Shown one piece after another: positions 1 to 7,372 of a DNA stretch of 33,008 nucleotides. Where the stretch lies: NCBI GenBank assembly GCA_947588275.1, contig CANPYJ010000020.1:1-33008 (forward strand). Direction: 5' to 3'. The stretch is from an uncultured Alphaproteobacteria bacterium (GTDB lineage: Bacteria; Pseudomonadota; Alphaproteobacteria; RF32; CAG-239). The notes below the pieces were generated by a model that was not told the DNA's origin, did no database searches, and saw nothing but the letters and a program-made list of their open reading frames with translations. The position numbers were made by a program, and so were the translations under genes. How positions within the stretch are numbered: position 1 is the stretch's first letter; the number at the start of each line of letters is the position of its first letter.

Positions 1-748
1 TGTCATAGGCCATAGCCCCGATTTTGAGATGTTCGCGCCAATAAGGCACCTGAATTTGCATCAGGTCGGCACCGGTATCAGGCTGCCTGACAACCGGTAC
101 ATTGCGCAGCACGCCGTGCAGAGCATGGCCGGTCTGAATATCAAGACCGACGCCGACCGCACCCTGATGTAGATTGGCTCGCCCGCCGGAAGCCTTGGTT
201 GGCAGACGCGTCATGGCCATAATCGGATATCCTTTATAGACAATCAACCGCACGTCAGGCACGCCCTGATAGCTGTATTCTTTGAACGCATCCGAAAAAT
301 GCACCAATTCTTCAATCACCGCTTTATCATACTGTCCGCCGAGCGAATAGAGGCCGCTCAAAATATTGGAGATGTGCTGATAAACGTCATGATAGCTGAT
401 TTTGCGTCCCGAGGCGGTGGTAAACAGATTGCCGTCATAGTCGGTGATGACCAGCACGCCCTTGCCGCCGCTGCCTTGCGCCGGCTTAATCACAAATTCG
501 GTGTAGCCGCTAATGATTTTGAGAATATTCTTGACCTCAAACTGAAACTCAATAATGCCGATAAGCTTTGGCGTGCTGATACCGATGTTGTTGGCCAGCG
601 TCTTGGTCTGCACCTTGTCGTCCACCAGCGGATAAAGGCTGCGCTTGTTGCAACGCGCGATAATGTTATAATTGCGGGCGTTCATGCCGAGCACGCCGGC
701 GGCATGCAAGGCGGAAGGACGGGCATATTTTTTGAGCCAGCCAAACAT
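1..748 (-). CDS. Alpha-L-glutamate ligase-like ATP-grasp protein (3' end outside window)
   Basis: This reading frame is not in the ORF track because it runs off the left edge. Translating the minus strand from the ATG at 748 gives an open frame of 249 codons beginning MFGWLKKYARPSALHAAGVLG. The stretch FVIKPAQGSGGKGVLVI is the ATP-grasp nucleotide-binding loop, and a later VPDVRLIVYKGYPIMAMTRLPT segment is typical of RimK-related ligases. The family forms amide or peptide bonds, often adding glutamate, with ATP. The likely subfamily is the RimK-related alpha-L-glutamate ligase found next to inactive-transglutaminase/7TM proteins, and that gene ends only 4 bp upstream. The AAGGA ribosome-binding site lies inside the end of that upstream gene, which suggests coupled translation. 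The C-terminal catalytic part cannot be seen. The substrate is unknown. Confidence 0.85.
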   Translation of the reverse strand, partial: MFGWLKKYARPSALHAAGVLGMNARNYNIIARCNKRSLYPLVDDKVQTKTLANNIGISTPKLIGIIEFQFEVKNILKIISGYTEFVIKPAQGSGGKGVLVITDYDGNLFTTASGRKISYHDVYQHISNILSGLYSLGGQYDKAVIEELVHFSDAFKEYSYQGVPDVRLIVYKGYPIMAMTRLPTKASGGRANLHQGAVGVGLDIQTGHALHGVLRNVPVVRQPDTGADLMQIQVPYWREHLKIGAMAYD

Positions 749-752
749 CTGC

Positions 753-2303
753 TTATTCCTTGGCCAAAGGCTTAAAACGTTTGAGTTCCAGCAGACGATA
801 GCCGGTGTAGGTGCCGAGCAGCATAACCAAAAGCAAAATCACCAAATTGAGTTCGTTAAAGGCAAACATAATATGGCGAATGTACTCGCTGCTGATGACA
901 AAATAGACCGCCACCGCGGCAAACAAACTGCAAAAGATTTCTTTGCCGGCGTTTTGGGGGCCGTCTTCTTCCCAGGTTATCGAGGCGCGTTCAATAATCC
1001 ATGCCATAATGATGATGGGAAAAAACACCGCCGACAGCGCCGCCTGCCATTGCAACTGATAGCCCAAAACCGTGAGGACTTGCATAATCAGAATCACAAA
1101 GACGACAACGGCACCGATTCTCGGCACCAGCAAAAGGTTGAGCCGGCTCATCAAAAAGCGGATAAACAGACCCAGAGCCACAATCAGTCCAAAACACAGC
1201 AGGCCGGCGCCGAATCCGGTTTTGAGCAGAGCCATCGAGAGCAGCATCGGTGTAAAAGTTCCCATGGTCTGCATGCCGATGACATTGCGGATAAAGACAA
1301 TAATTAAAATCGCCAAAGGAAAGATTGACAGCCACTTAAGGGTGTTTTGTTCGGTCAGCGGCAAGTTGTAGATTGAGTTTTCGAACCACATCGCGCTGCC
1401 TTCCAGTTTGGCACGTCGTTTGGCCAGATTCATCGTCGAAGTAACCGATTTCAAAATCGAGAACTTTATCACCGAGTTTTCGCCGCCCATCACGTCAATC
1501 AGCGCTTTGCCGCCGCGTTGAAACAGAATAAAGTTGTCGGGCAAACCTTTTTTGCCGGTTTGCAGATTATATATTTTCCAGCTGCCGTTCAAATATGCTT
1601 CCAGCATCAAATCCGGTGCCAGAGATTTTTTGCTTTCTTCCAGCTTAAAACCGCGGGCTGCGCGGGAAGCAATGCCCTTAAGGGCCAAAAGCTCACTGAT
1701 GATTTCCAAGGTTTGGGTTTGGGTGCGGTTCACCGGCAGATAAGCCTGCACGGCCGGATCAAGCGGATTCTGATTCAGCAGGGCAATTATCTGTGCCACC
1801 GTATCGCCGTTTTGTTTTTCGGCCAGTTGCAAAATCTGCCGTGCGGCGGCCAAACGCTGCTCGTCAAACATTGGTTTTTCCGGCGCTTGGGGGCGCGGCG
1901 CGCGGGTTTTGCCGCGGGTTGCGATGTTGTCAAAGAGCATAATTTTATAATAGATGTCCTGCTCTTTTTCTTGTGCCGGCGACGTGAGCACAAGCTGCGA
2001 ACCGCTTTTGTTGTGTTTCACGTTGTAGCCGGGAGCAATGACGTTTTCTTCCAAAATCTTAAAGGCGCGGTTGCTGCGCGGCGTGGTCAGCTTAACTTCG
2101 ATTGGTTCGCCGGTCGGCATAAACGAGATGTGTGCCTCCACCGCCCAAAGGTCGGTGTTTTTTTGGGGCGCCAGACTAAATCCCCAGTAGGTGACTTTAT
2201 AATAGATGCTGAAACCGGCAAACAGCACGGCCAAAATCAGCAAAAAAACCAAAATGCCGCGAATGGTAAAAATCTTTTGAGCCAGTGTTTTCAATCTGTT
2301 CAT
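753..2303 (-). CDS. Inactive transglutaminase fused to seven membrane helices
   Basis: The 516-residue membrane protein starts with a signal-anchor (IRGILVFLLILAVLFAGFSIYY, about residues 14-35). An extracytoplasmic region of roughly 270 residues follows, containing a transglutaminase-like section (TVAQIIALLNQNPLDPAVQAYL... ISELLALKGIASRAARGFKL) without an obvious Cys-His-Asp triad. From about residue 320 a bundle of hydrophobic helices completes the protein. This architecture, together with the ATP-grasp gene after it and the retropepsin-like gene before it, matches a known conserved three-gene module. Its inferred role is in making or processing a peptide at the membrane. The spacing to the preceding gene is 14 bp, so the three genes probably form one operon. 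The assignment rests on architecture and context. The biochemical role of the family is not established. Confidence 0.87.
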   Translation of the reverse strand: MNRLKTLAQKIFTIRGILVFLLILAVLFAGFSIYYKVTYWGFSLAPQKNTDLWAVEAHISFMPTGEPIEVKLTTPRSNRAFKILEENVIAPGYNVKHNKSGSQLVLTSPAQEKEQDIYYKIMLFDNIATRGKTRAPRPQAPEKPMFDEQRLAAARQILQLAEKQNGDTVAQIIALLNQNPLDPAVQAYLPVNRTQTQTLEIISELLALKGIASRAARGFKLEESKKSLAPDLMLEAYLNGSWKIYNLQTGKKGLPDNFILFQRGGKALIDVMGGENSVIKFSILKSVTSTMNLAKRRAKLEGSAMWFENSIYNLPLTEQNTLKWLSIFPLAILIIVFIRNVIGMQTMGTFTPMLLSMALLKTGFGAGLLCFGLIVALGLFIRFLMSRLNLLLVPRIGAVVVFVILIMQVLTVLGYQLQWQAALSAVFFPIIIMAWIIERASITWEEDGPQNAGKEIFCSLFAAVAVYFVISSEYIRHIMFAFNELNLVILLLVMLLGTYTGYRLLELKRFKPLAKE

Positions 2304-2317
2304 GGTTCTCAGTCCGT

Positions 2318-2839
2318 TTAGTATAAGGTGTTTTCAACCGCCGGATTCACAATAAAGCGGCCGTTCAGGATGTTTCGGCCTATCAGTGCCTGATAGGCAA
2401 ATTTTTCGCGGTTGGCGAGCGTAAACTCGGCAGTAATGATTTCGTCGCCGATTTTGATGTCCATCATTACCACATGGCGATGTTCGTTGGTTTCTGAGCG
2501 GCGGATATGGGTGTGGCGGACAAGACGTTTTTCAAACACATGACGTTCGTTGTTCTGATTGTTGATAAGCGTGAATGTAACCCACTTTTCGCCATCGCGC
2601 TCAAAAGCGCGCAAATTGTTGACATCGATGGAAGATGTTTCGGCACCGGTATCAATGCGGGCTGCAAAAGAGGCTTCCATCGGCGGAAAATAAATGTGCT
2701 CCACGCCGCCGATGAGCTTCAGCCCGGGGGTCGGCGAAACTGTTGCGGTTTGCGGCGGAATTATGGCGGGTTTAATGGTAGTTTGGCAGGCGGCAGTCAT
2801 AAAACTTATCAAGGCGATTAAAAGGTGGATTTTTTTCAT
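2318..2839 (-). CDS. RimB-like retropepsin family protease, predicted lipoprotein
   Basis: The chosen start is the ATG at 2839 rather than the TTG at 2908 used by the ORF track. It gives a clean lipoprotein signal, MKKIHLLIALISFMTAAC, ending in a TAAC lipobox. The mature part contains IDTGAETSSIDV, the DTGA-type active-site motif of retropepsin-like aspartic proteases. It belongs to the family annotated as ATP-dependent zinc protease or RimB (PF05618). The closing segment ALIGRNILNGRFIVNPA also fits that family. The predicted protein is 173 residues. It heads the operon with the 7TM and ATP-grasp genes, so it probably cleaves a product or substrate of that system at the outer or inner membrane surface. 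The zinc-protease name is historical, and the visible motif argues for an aspartic protease. Confidence 0.85.
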   Translation of the reverse strand: MKKIHLLIALISFMTAACQTTIKPAIIPPQTATVSPTPGLKLIGGVEHIYFPPMEASFAARIDTGAETSSIDVNNLRAFERDGEKWVTFTLINNQNNERHVFEKRLVRHTHIRRSETNEHRHVVMMDIKIGDEIITAEFTLANREKFAYQALIGRNILNGRFIVNPAVENTLY

Positions 2840-2921
2840 TTGGGTTACTTTGCAAAAATAATTTAAGTCGGTTTCATTATGCGCAAAACTAACTCCTTGT
2901 AAAGTCAAATTTTATAGAAGT

Positions 2922-2951
2922 ACAAAAAAAGCCGCTTTTGACAGCGGCTTT
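2922..2951 (-). terminator. Intrinsic terminator after the porin gene
   Basis: Reading the minus strand, AAAGCCGCTGTCAAAAGCGGC forms a GC-rich hairpin followed by a run of seven T. It lies 17 bp past the porin stop and separates the porin from the three-gene operon downstream on the same strand. Confidence 0.85.
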
Positions 2952-2967
2952 GGGGATAAGTTCGAGG

Positions 2968-4230
2968 CTAGAAGAAAACGCTGGCGCGCAAGCTGACGAC
3001 GGTGGCGTGGTCAGATTTTGGGTTTTGCGCCGGATTAATATAAAATTGCACATCGGGGGTAAGGGTCATCCATTTTGACACGCCCCAAGCCCAATAAGCT
3101 TCCACCACGGTTTCGGCGTCGTGTTCCAGGGCTTCTCCCACCGCCGTTTCGTCAATCTTGTTATAAGCGGCGGCAAGACCGATTTGATCCAGCGGATTGC
3201 GATCCAGAGGGTTGTTGTATACGGCGCCCAAAACATAAGACTGATTAATCTCCGCCACGGAGCCGGAGACGCCGTTGATGCGCCCGAAAACCGCCCATTT
3301 GGCACCCAAATCTTGACTCATGTTCAACGACCAGCCGTTGGTGGTTTGGTTTTGCACGTCGACATAAGGCTGGTTATACACCATCACCGAATATTGTCCG
3401 GCGCCCAGATTTTTGATTGTCGGGGTGTAGCTCAAAGAAGCAAAACTGGTATAATGCGCATTTTTGCCGGTCATCTTTGAGGTTGAGAGGCCGTCGCCGT
3501 CTATATTGTGCGCATCTTGTGCGCCAAGAACCACGGTCCACTCGTTGTCGGGCGCAATCTGAACATAGCCGCCCATTGAAGCGGTGGGGTAGGTCGAACT
3601 GGCGTTTTGCGACAAGGCATAGTTGAGAAAGTTTTCTTGCTGATTGGAATCATATGCCGTGCCGTCAAAATTATAAATGGGAAATTGTCCGACCGCCGCC
3701 GTCAGCCAGTTCAGACGATTCGGAAATTGATAAGAAAAATACAGTTCGTCAAAAGAATTGGATAAAGTGGTATAATCGTTGATACCGGTTTCCACGCCGA
3801 TACGATCTCCGATTTTTTCGCCGTTGCTGCCCGCATAGCGCACCATATTATAAGCGGCGTTCAGAGTGCCGGTACCGTAATGATTGTCAAACATTTCCCA
3901 AGTAACCGAAGGATAAACCATGGTTTGAAAAGCCGTTTTTTTGCCGTTGGGCGCACCGTATTGCGGCATGTAAGAAATATCAAGCGCATAGCCGAGACCG
4001 TATCGGTTTTGCAAAAAGTTCTTAAAGTCCGAATATTCCTGTCCGAAGTCCGTAAAAGTATGAGCGCGGCGATGCTCCGAAGCAGCGATTCGCTGAGCGG
4101 CGCTGCGGCTTTTTTTGACTTTCTGGGTGGCGGCCGAGACCGAGGTCGTCTGTGCCGCTGCCGTCTGCGGTGCCGCGGCCGCCGCGGCCAAAGCCGTTCC
4201 AAACATAAGTAAACCGAGAGTTTTATTCAT
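2968..4230 (-). CDS. OprB-like carbohydrate-selective porin
   Basis: The 420-residue protein has an alanine-rich signal peptide (MNKTLGLLMFGTALAAAAAAPQTAAAQ, cleavage near residue 26). A short basic linker follows, then a long stretch of alternating beta-strand-like segments, ending in VVSLRASVFF. The terminal phenylalanine is the usual barrel-assembly signal of outer-membrane proteins. The C-terminal section (VVEAYWAWGVSKWMTLTPDVQFYINP) resembles the conserved end of OprB-type porins, which pass sugars and other small solutes. AAGGGAAG precedes the ATG at good spacing. The gene is monocistronic: it has its own terminator and is divergent from the next gene. The substrate cannot be read from sequence. 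Confidence 0.82.
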   Translation of the reverse strand: MNKTLGLLMFGTALAAAAAAPQTAAAQTTSVSAATQKVKKSRSAAQRIAASEHRRAHTFTDFGQEYSDFKNFLQNRYGLGYALDISYMPQYGAPNGKKTAFQTMVYPSVTWEMFDNHYGTGTLNAAYNMVRYAGSNGEKIGDRIGVETGINDYTTLSNSFDELYFSYQFPNRLNWLTAAVGQFPIYNFDGTAYDSNQQENFLNYALSQNASSTYPTASMGGYVQIAPDNEWTVVLGAQDAHNIDGDGLSTSKMTGKNAHYTSFASLSYTPTIKNLGAGQYSVMVYNQPYVDVQNQTTNGWSLNMSQDLGAKWAVFGRINGVSGSVAEINQSYVLGAVYNNPLDRNPLDQIGLAAAYNKIDETAVGEALEHDAETVVEAYWAWGVSKWMTLTPDVQFYINPAQNPKSDHATVVSLRASVFF

Positions 4231-4323
4231 TTTCTTCCCTTTCTAAAATAACAGTCATAACTGATATATTTCTGCCGCGGCGGATTTAAAGAGGAAAATC
4301 CAAACTTTTATGGACAATATTTC

Positions 4324-4352
4324 TTGACTTTTGTCTATTTGTCGATTAAGAT
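4324..4352 (+). promoter_or_regulatory. Putative sigma-70 promoter for the 4389 gene pair
   Basis: TTGACT, a 17-nt spacer, then TAAGAT. It lies in the 158-bp divergent region between the porin and the gene at 4389, about 37 bp before that ATG. Confidence 0.5.
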
Positions 4353-4388
4353 AGTTTCATAAAAGTCTTTTTAACAAATTATTGCATT

Positions 4389-4769
4389 ATGAAAAAAGTT
4401 ATTTTCGGAGTTAAGTCAAGAACTGAAACTCCTCAGATGATTCTTGAACGGATAAAAAAGTTGTTTCCTCAGTTGGAACAAAACTACCAAATCGGCAAAG
4501 GCTGTTTGTCGCAGTTGGAGCATCTCAAACCGGCCTACCAAATCGGAATGGTTTTTCCGCTGGTGGACATCGTCGACGGTCAAGATGCCGGAATGGTAAT
4601 TTATTATCCGATCAAAGACGCCGTCGTGCACAGTGTCTGCCGGCAGCCGTATTTCCCAATCAAAGCGGGAGAATTCTGCCTTAACACCAGACGCGGCATG
4701 ATTCGCGCCGAAGATTTGAACGGTGAATGCGTGTTAACGTACACTCAATTGTATAACGATAAAATCTGA
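4389..4769 (+). CDS. Hypothetical protein, 126 aa
   Basis: I do not recognise this gene. It encodes a soluble 126-residue protein with no signal peptide or membrane helix and a mixed alpha/beta look (FPLVDIVDGQDAGMVIYYPIK). It has three scattered cysteines. The open frame follows a good sigma-70-like promoter and sits 5 bp ahead of a second small gene of the same length, so the two are probably co-transcribed. No clear Shine-Dalgarno sequence precedes the ATG. Codon usage resembles the neighbouring core genes, which supports it being real. No function can be proposed. Confidence 0.7.
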   Translation: MKKVIFGVKSRTETPQMILERIKKLFPQLEQNYQIGKGCLSQLEHLKPAYQIGMVFPLVDIVDGQDAGMVIYYPIKDAVVHSVCRQPYFPIKAGEFCLNTRRGMIRAEDLNGECVLTYTQLYNDKI

Positions 4770-4774
4770 TTATT

Positions 4775-5155
4775 ATGGAAAAGAAAACAAACGTAAAAGG
4801 AGCTCACACGCCGGCCAATATGACGCACCTGATGGTCGCCAAGCTGGGGTTTAATTTGGAGCAGTTTGACAGCTATTCCAACGCCTATCTGGCAACAATG
4901 GAAGAGTTTATTCCGGGGCCGATATGGTGCATGGATTTGTATTGCGGACAGCATGTGTACAGAGCCATCTTTGAGGAGTTTTCGCTCAACATCTACATCT
5001 ACTACGGTCAGGAGAAACCCACGCGTCTGATTGATCAAGGACAGGAATGGGTGCGGATTGTCCACAGAAAAGATCGCAGAATACGGCAGAGAGGGTACGT
5101 TTTCAGCAATCGTCGGCTGGAACCCTGCCTGCACTGGGTGCCGATGGAGGCCTGA
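4775..5155 (+). CDS. Hypothetical protein, 126 aa
   Basis: This gene is not recognised. The product is a soluble 126-residue protein with an aromatic-rich centre (IPGPIWCMDLYCGQHVYRAIFEEFSLNIYIYYGQ) and a basic stretch near the C-terminus (HRKDRRIRQRG). The ATG follows the upstream stop by 5 bp with no separate ribosome-binding site, suggesting translational coupling. A strong hairpin terminator follows 16 bp after the stop. It shows no obvious sequence similarity to its equal-length neighbour. A joint function of the two is possible but unsupported. Confidence 0.7.
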   Translation: MEKKTNVKGAHTPANMTHLMVAKLGFNLEQFDSYSNAYLATMEEFIPGPIWCMDLYCGQHVYRAIFEEFSLNIYIYYGQEKPTRLIDQGQEWVRIVHRKDRRIRQRGYVFSNRRLEPCLHWVPMEA

Positions 5156-5170
5156 ACGACCGTAATGACC

Positions 5171-5199
5171 AAAAGCCGCCTTTCCCAAAGGCGGCTTTT
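5171..5199. terminator. Bidirectional terminator between convergent genes
   Basis: AAAAGCCGCCTTTCCCAAAGGCGGCTTTT is a perfect 13-bp stem with a short loop and T or A tracts at both ends. It serves the 4775 gene on the plus strand and recG on the minus strand. Confidence 0.88.
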
Positions 5200-5206
5200 G
5201 GCGTGT

Positions 5207-7288
5207 CTAGCTGCGATAAGTGCGTATCGTGTCGTCTTTTTCAAACAAATAGAGCAGGGTGCGCAGCGCCTGCCCGCGCGGCGACTGCAAATTTGGATCG
5301 CGTTCCAAAATCAGCTTGGCATCCTGATTGGCGATAGACAGCAGGTTTTTGTGCATACTCATGTCTGCCAGCCTAAACTCTGCAAATCCGCTTTGTTTGG
5401 TTCCCAAAATCTCGCCGCCGCCGCGCAGCTCCAAGTCTTTTTCCGCAATCATAAAACCGTCTTCGCTTTGCCGCATGATGTTCAGGCGTTCGCGCGCGGT
5501 TGCGCTCAGCGGCGGAACATATGTCAAAATGCAGGTCGAGGCCTCAAATCCGCGCTTAATGCGCCCGCGCAGCTGGTGCAGCTGCGCCAGACCGAACCGT
5601 TCGGCATGCTCAATAATCATCAGCGTGGCTTCCGGAACATTGACGCCGACTTCAATCACCGTGGTTGCCACCAAAAGCTTGATGTCGCCGTTCTTAAACC
5701 GCTCCATCACCGCGTCTTTGTCTTTTTCTTTCATTTTGCCGTGCACCAGTCCGACGTCGGCGCCAAAAATCTTTTGCAGCGTCGCAAAACGTTCTTCGGC
5801 CGCCGCCAAATCCGATTTTTCCGATTCTTCAACCAGCGGACAGACCCAATAAGCGCGGCATCCGGATTCCAACTTGCGCTTGAGGGCGGCCGTCACTTCT
5901 GACAACTTGTCAGCCGGTAAAACCCGCGTATCCACCGGCTTGCGTCCGGCCGGCGCCTGGTCGAGCTTGGAATACTCCATATCGCCGTATGCCGTAAGCA
6001 CCAACGTGCGCGGAATCGGGGTGGCGGTCATGACCAAAATGTCGGCCTGATTGCCTTTTTCAGACAAGCTCAGCCGCTGGTGCACGCCAAACCGATGCTG
6101 TTCGTCCACGACCACAAAGGCCAAATCTTTGAATTTCACATCTTCCTGAAACAGGGCATGGGTGCCAATGAGAATTTGAATTTTGCCTTTCTGAAGGGCA
6201 GTCAAAATCTCGGTGCGGGTTTTGCCTTTGGTTTTGCCGGTCAAAAGCTCGACGCGCACGCCGATTTTTTCGCACATCGGCGCAATGGTTTCCAAATGCT
6301 GCTTGGCCAAAATTTCGGTCGGCGCCATAATGGCCGCTTGTGCGCCGCATTCCACGGCGTTGAGCATAGCCATAAGCGCCACGATGGTTTTGCCGCTGCC
6401 GACATCGCCTTGCAGCAGTCTCAGCATTCGAAACGGAGCTTTTTGATCGGCATAAATTTCGCCCAGCACGGTTTGCTGCGCCGATGTCAGGTCAAAAGGC
6501 AGGTTCTGCAAAATCTGCCGCCGCAGACAGCCGTTGCCTTCCATGCTGCGTCCGGCCTGTTTTTTTATCCGCTGGCGGACAATCGCCAACGCCAGCTGGT
6601 TGGCCAAAAGTTCATCATAGGCCAGTCTCTGCCGGGCCGCGCTGTCGGAGGCCAAATCTTTGGAACATTGCGGATGGTGCGCCTGCCGCAGCGCCTCGGC
6701 AAAAGAAGGCCAATTTTGCTGCGCGGCAAAAGCCGTGTCTTGCCACTCGGGCAGGGGTGGCACTTTGGTCAGAGCCTGCTGCATAAATTTGCCGAGCATT
6801 TTGTTGGACAATCCGGCCGTCAGCGGATAGACGGTTTCCACTGCAGCGATTTGCGGCCAATCTTCAGGTTTGCCGATATAGTCCGGATGCGGCATTTGCA
6901 GTCGGCCGTTGAAACGTTCGGTTTTGCCGCTCAAAACGCGGGTACTGCCCACCGGCAGGGCTTTTTTTATCGAATCGGGATAAGCCTTAAAGAAAATCAG
7001 CTCCATTTGGTCGGTGTCGTCTTCAACCTCCACCCGCCACGGCTGTTTGTTGGTGCGCGGCTGAATATGCTCGACCACCCGCGCCGTAACCGTGCAAATT
7101 CTTCCGGCTTCCGCCTCAGCCAGTTTGGGCGAATAGCGCCGGTCAACCAGCCCCGAGGGCAAATGCCACAGCAGGTTGACGATTTTGGTGCCGCCCAAAA
7201 GATTGCCAAGCAAAGTTCGCGCCCGTTCGCCCACGCCTTTCAGCGAAGCCGCATCGGCAAACAGGGGATATAGGATTTCCGGACGCAT
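5207..7288 (-). CDS. recG: ATP-dependent DNA helicase RecG
   Basis: RecG remodels stalled replication forks and branch-migrates Holliday junctions. The 693-residue length is normal. The N-terminal wedge/OB region is present (VTARVVEHIQPRTNKQPWRVEVED near residue 65-90). It is followed by helicase motif I GDVGSGKT (about 294-301), the DEQH box (VVVDEQHRFG), motif III TATPIPRTL, and the C-terminal lobe ending in the RecG signature EILGTKQSGFAEFRLADM. The start ATG has GAGG upstream at proper distance. Motif VI reads QLRGRIKRG where the family normally has QLRGRVGRG; both arginines remain. The gene is divergent from mfd, and only 84 bp separate the two starts. Confidence 0.97.
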   Translation of the reverse strand: MRPEILYPLFADAASLKGVGERARTLLGNLLGGTKIVNLLWHLPSGLVDRRYSPKLAEAEAGRICTVTARVVEHIQPRTNKQPWRVEVEDDTDQMELIFFKAYPDSIKKALPVGSTRVLSGKTERFNGRLQMPHPDYIGKPEDWPQIAAVETVYPLTAGLSNKMLGKFMQQALTKVPPLPEWQDTAFAAQQNWPSFAEALRQAHHPQCSKDLASDSAARQRLAYDELLANQLALAIVRQRIKKQAGRSMEGNGCLRRQILQNLPFDLTSAQQTVLGEIYADQKAPFRMLRLLQGDVGSGKTIVALMAMLNAVECGAQAAIMAPTEILAKQHLETIAPMCEKIGVRVELLTGKTKGKTRTEILTALQKGKIQILIGTHALFQEDVKFKDLAFVVVDEQHRFGVHQRLSLSEKGNQADILVMTATPIPRTLVLTAYGDMEYSKLDQAPAGRKPVDTRVLPADKLSEVTAALKRKLESGCRAYWVCPLVEESEKSDLAAAEERFATLQKIFGADVGLVHGKMKEKDKDAVMERFKNGDIKLLVATTVIEVGVNVPEATLMIIEHAERFGLAQLHQLRGRIKRGFEASTCILTYVPPLSATARERLNIMRQSEDGFMIAEKDLELRGGGEILGTKQSGFAEFRLADMSMHKNLLSIANQDAKLILERDPNLQSPRGQALRTLLYLFEKDDTIRTYRS

Positions 7289-7313
7289 ATATGCCTCAAA
7301 ACCAAAAAAAGTG

Positions 7314-7341
7314 TTGCTATTGAAAGCCGATTGTATATATT
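7314..7341 (+). promoter_or_regulatory. Putative mfd promoter in the recG-mfd divergent region
   Basis: TTGCTA, 16-nt spacer, TATATT, about 31 bp before the mfd ATG. It is a weak match judged by eye, but it is the best candidate in this short AT-rich gap. Confidence 0.35.
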
Positions 7342-7372
7342 TTAATTCGTAAAGTAAAGACCAGACAACAAG

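Noticed and set aside
6080-7273. 397-aa plus-strand ORF opposite recG
   Set aside because: It is an antisense shadow of recG with a composition typical of reverse-frame reading; recG on the other strand has every expected motif.
7289-7372. Possible small sdhE-type gene between recG and mfd, as seen in many alphaproteobacteria
   Set aside because: The gap is only 84 bp and contains no open frame of suitable size; the gene is absent here.
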